In this document: positions 4,370-6,243 of the stretch, one piece after another
Layout of the letters: the number at the start of each line of letters is the position of its first letter
Numbering within the stretch: the first letter of the stretch is position 1
DNA from: Pseudorhodobacter sp.
GTDB lineage: Bacteria > Pseudomonadota > Alphaproteobacteria > Rhodobacterales > Rhodobacteraceae
DNA: 6,243 nucleotides
Assembly: GCA_024641255.1 (NCBI GenBank)
Contig: JAHEDL010000031.1
Span: 1 to 6,243 of the forward strand
Reading direction: 5' to 3'
Translations under genes and position numbers: made by a program
Notes under the pieces: model-generated
Database searches by the model: none
What the model saw: only the letters and a program-made list of their open reading frames with translations
What the model was told of the DNA's origin: nothing

Positions 4370-6082
4370 TCACTCCCAGCACGACACCAAAACCGTCATC
4401 CCGGTTCCCACCGCATTCAGCGCATCGGGGCTGGCAATATCGGCGGCGGGGGCAAGCGTTGGCAGCAGCCCTGCGGCTGTCATCGCTTTGCCGATCACTC
4501 CCGCCTGCGCTGCAAACGCCACGCCATCGGGCAGCAGTTTCGCGCCTTTCGGGCTGGGCGGCAGCAACATGCCCAGCACCGCCCCGGTCTGGTCCAACAC
4601 CGGCCCGCCAGCATCACCCGGCAACACCGGCGCCGCCAGCCGCGACAGCCCGGCTTCGCCGTTCAGCCCTTTTTCTTCTTCAAGCGTGCCAAAGGTCAGC
4701 ACCGGGGCAGGCAGCTTGTCTTCATAAGAATAGCCCGCCACCGCAACTTCGGCCCCCAACCGCGCCGGGGCGGATTGAAAGCTTGCAAACACTTGCGGTG
4801 CCAGCGGCGTCTTTGGCGTCAGAATAGCCAAGCCTGACGCCACATCTTGCGCCAGAACGGTTGCTTCGGTGTCGTGATCAAGGGTAACGCGGCCACATTG
4901 CGCCACCGCCTCTAGCGTGGTGACCACGCTGCCTTTGGCATCAACATAAAAGCCCGAACGCGACAGTTTCGGCAGCTTGACCTCTAGGCCAGCCAACAGG
5001 CCGGTGCGGGTGGCTTCGTCCATCGGAACCAGACCCGGGTCCAGCGCCTTGTTGCCAATCGGTTGGAAGCTTGATTTCAGCGCGGGCAGAATCCGGCTCA
5101 TTCGTTCCGCGTCGGCCGGATTCCACACCACCAGAAAGCCTTTGATCATGCCGTTCTTGGCGGTGGCATAGGCATAGCTTTGGACATCCTTGGATTGGGC
5201 ATTGATGGTGAAACTGCTCTCATCCCGGCGGCGTTCGCCTTCGGCAGGCACGACCTCCAGAGTTTGCAGCGTGTCGTAAAGCGCCGAAAGGTTGTCTTGA
5301 TCGCCGGGCTGCGAAATCAGGATGACCCGCAAGCCAGAGCGGTTCTTTTCGCTGTAATGCACGAAGGGCGGCTCATAGTGGTCGAATTGCAGCAGGGCCA
5401 TTGGTAGGGTGATTTCAATACCAGCTTCGGCTTCGGTCACGGTTTCAAAGCCAAACTCCGCAAGATCTGCTTGATAGTTGCCCAGAAGTGCGGCGCGTTG
5501 GGCAGTGGTCAGCACGCCGGTTGCCTCGAACCCATTCGCGCCCTGCCACGCGGCCATTGAATTGCGGGTTCCGGCACCGAAAGAGCCGTCAATCGCCGCT
5601 TCGTAAAAACCATACCACGCCATCGCCTGTTGCAGCGCCTTGCGGTCATCGCCGGAAAGCGCCGCTTCGGATTGTTTTGCCTGCTGCATGGTTTCATCCG
5701 GGATGTCGGCGGCTACTTCCGCTTCTGCTGTGGGTGTAGCCTCTGCCACAGCTTGGCCGCCAACGGGCCAGAATTGCAAACGGTGCGTTGCGCCATCGGT
5801 GATGAAGCTGTCGCGCGGAATCGCGCCGCTGCGTTTCAGGTCTGACAGGGCACCTGCGGCGGCTTCGGGCGTGTAGGGGCCAAGCACGATGGCATACCAG
5901 CCTTCGGCAATCTGAAAACCGGCAACATTGGGGAACTGGGCGGCAAAATCGCCGGCACGAATTTCGGCTTCAATCAGGCTTGGCTGTGCTTCGACCTGAA
6001 CCCAGGCCTGTTCTTGAGCGCTGGCCAAATTGGTCCATCCCAGCAAGGCAAGAACGGCAAGCAGCAAAACCTGAAATCTCAT
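4370..6082 (-). CDS. Secreted SPOR/peptidoglycan-binding protein with degenerate trypsin-like domain
   Basis: A 570-residue exported protein. A signal peptide (1-22, MRFQVLLLAVLALLGW then NLASA, cut before QEQ) points to the periplasm. Residues 26-105 resemble a SPOR domain (GWYAIVLGPYTPEAA at 61-75). An acidic linker follows, then a peptidoglycan-binding type 1 domain at 143-200 (LQQAMAWYGFYEAAIDGSFG). Residues 220-345 are an unassigned alpha/beta region. Residues 373-535 have the trypsin-fold pattern, including GDAGGPVLD at 489-497. The triad positions appear replaced: E391 for His, G417 for Asp, A491 for Ser. A wall-associated, non-proteolytic role is inferred. Only two cysteines exist (C396, C568). 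The ATG at 6082 is preferred to a TTG at 6115 because it puts the signal peptide at the N-terminus. The ribosome site is weak. The gene appears monocistronic. Automatic annotation would likely say serine protease. Confidence 0.8.
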   Translation of the reverse strand: MRFQVLLLAVLALLGWTNLASAQEQAWVQVEAQPSLIEAEIRAGDFAAQFPNVAGFQIAEGWYAIVLGPYTPEAAAGALSDLKRSGAIPRDSFITDGATHRLQFWPVGGQAVAEATPTAEAEVAADIPDETMQQAKQSEAALSGDDRKALQQAMAWYGFYEAAIDGSFGAGTRNSMAAWQGANGFEATGVLTTAQRAALLGNYQADLAEFGFETVTEAEAGIEITLPMALLQFDHYEPPFVHYSEKNRSGLRVILISQPGDQDNLSALYDTLQTLEVVPAEGERRRDESSFTINAQSKDVQSYAYATAKNGMIKGFLVVWNPADAERMSRILPALKSSFQPIGNKALDPGLVPMDEATRTGLLAGLEVKLPKLSRSGFYVDAKGSVVTTLEAVAQCGRVTLDHDTEATVLAQDVASGLAILTPKTPLAPQVFASFQSAPARLGAEVAVAGYSYEDKLPAPVLTFGTLEEEKGLNGEAGLSRLAAPVLPGDAGGPVLDQTGAVLGMLLPPSPKGAKLLPDGVAFAAQAGVIGKAMTAAGLLPTLAPAADIASPDALNAVGTGMTVLVSCWE

Positions 6083-6182
6083 GGTCACATCCAATCTTCG
6101 TGTTGCGCGCGGCAAATCCCGATAAACCTAGCAGAGCGCGCGGCGGATGCACGGGCAAAGCGCATCAGACCGAATGCCTGCA

Positions 6183-6211
6183 TTGACCCTTGGCTGCGTC
6201 TTGCCTATGGA
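6183..6211 (+). promoter_or_regulatory. Predicted promoter for the gene starting at the right edge
   Basis: TTGACC (6183-6188), a 17-nt spacer, and TATGGA (6206-6211) mirror the metZ promoter in both -35 sequence and spacing. The -10 is weak. A ribosome site and ATG follow at the right distance, which supports the reading. Confidence 0.45.
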
Positions 6212-6240
6212 AAGGCTGCATTTCAAGAGGTCTGCCCAAG

Positions 6241-6243
6241 ATG
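6241..6243 (+). CDS. Possible start codon of the next gene (rest outside window)
   Basis: The last three bases are ATG, preceded by AAGAGG (6225-6230) at a 10-nt distance and by a promoter-like pair further upstream. The product cannot be seen. It would be divergent from the SPOR/pseudoprotease gene, with 158 nt between the two start codons. Confidence 0.4.

Noticed and set aside
4345..4837. Three plus-strand open frames of 79-160 codons inside the SPOR/pseudoprotease gene
   Set aside because: They are antisense to a gene with clear domains, are rich in Pro, Arg and Ser as expected from shadow frames in GC-rich DNA, and have no credible ribosome site or family pattern.
6083..6181. Promoter for the minus-strand SPOR/pseudoprotease gene
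   Set aside because: TAGGTT on the minus strand (around 6125) could be a -10, but no acceptable -35 lies at 16-18 nt, so it is not listed.

Overview
The window reads as an ordinary, densely packed, GC-rich stretch of an alphaproteobacterial chromosome, most likely from the Rhodobacterales (Rhodobacter/Roseobacter relatives). Four things point there: a SAM-II riboswitch in front of metZ, a long-form FolE2, the DMT-permease/yciB pair, and CTCCGG-GGAGTATTT type intergenic hairpin elements that I know from Rhodobacteraceae. The taxon is inferred from gene content and was not tested.

Layout. Bases 1-430 are the 3' half of an EamA/DMT permease, followed after 4 nt by yciB (septation protein A, 435-1046). 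Bases 1047-1232 form a regulatory cassette: a -35/-10 promoter, a SAM-II riboswitch starting at the predicted +1, and an intrinsic terminator. They control metZ (1233-2414), which overlaps by 1 nt a GNAT acetyltransferase gene (2414-2950). The GNAT 3' end runs into the leader of folE2 (3005-4108). That leader holds a small hairpin that I tentatively assign to the folE/THF-II riboswitch class, and a 9-nt direct repeat. Between the convergent genes (4109-4369) lie two terminators facing each other, two dispersed-type hairpin elements in inverted orientation and a 9-bp inverted repeat. On the minus strand, 4370-6082 encodes a secreted protein with an N-terminal SPOR-like domain, a peptidoglycan-binding domain and a trypsin-fold C-terminus. 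A divergent promoter and a possible start codon for the next plus-strand gene are at the right edge (6183-6243).

Functionally, metZ makes homocysteine for methionine synthesis and appears to be shut off by S-adenosylmethionine through transcription termination. FolE2 makes the first pterin intermediate of folate synthesis, and may be fed back by a folate-sensing leader. So two neighbouring one-carbon/methyl-metabolism genes each seem to have an RNA switch.

No clearly new multi-gene system is visible. The most unusual item is the minus-strand protein: all three positions of the trypsin catalytic triad carry other residues (Glu, Gly, Ala), so it looks like a periplasmic pseudoprotease attached to wall-binding domains. 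No tRNA, rRNA, CRISPR array, insertion sequence or phage gene was seen.
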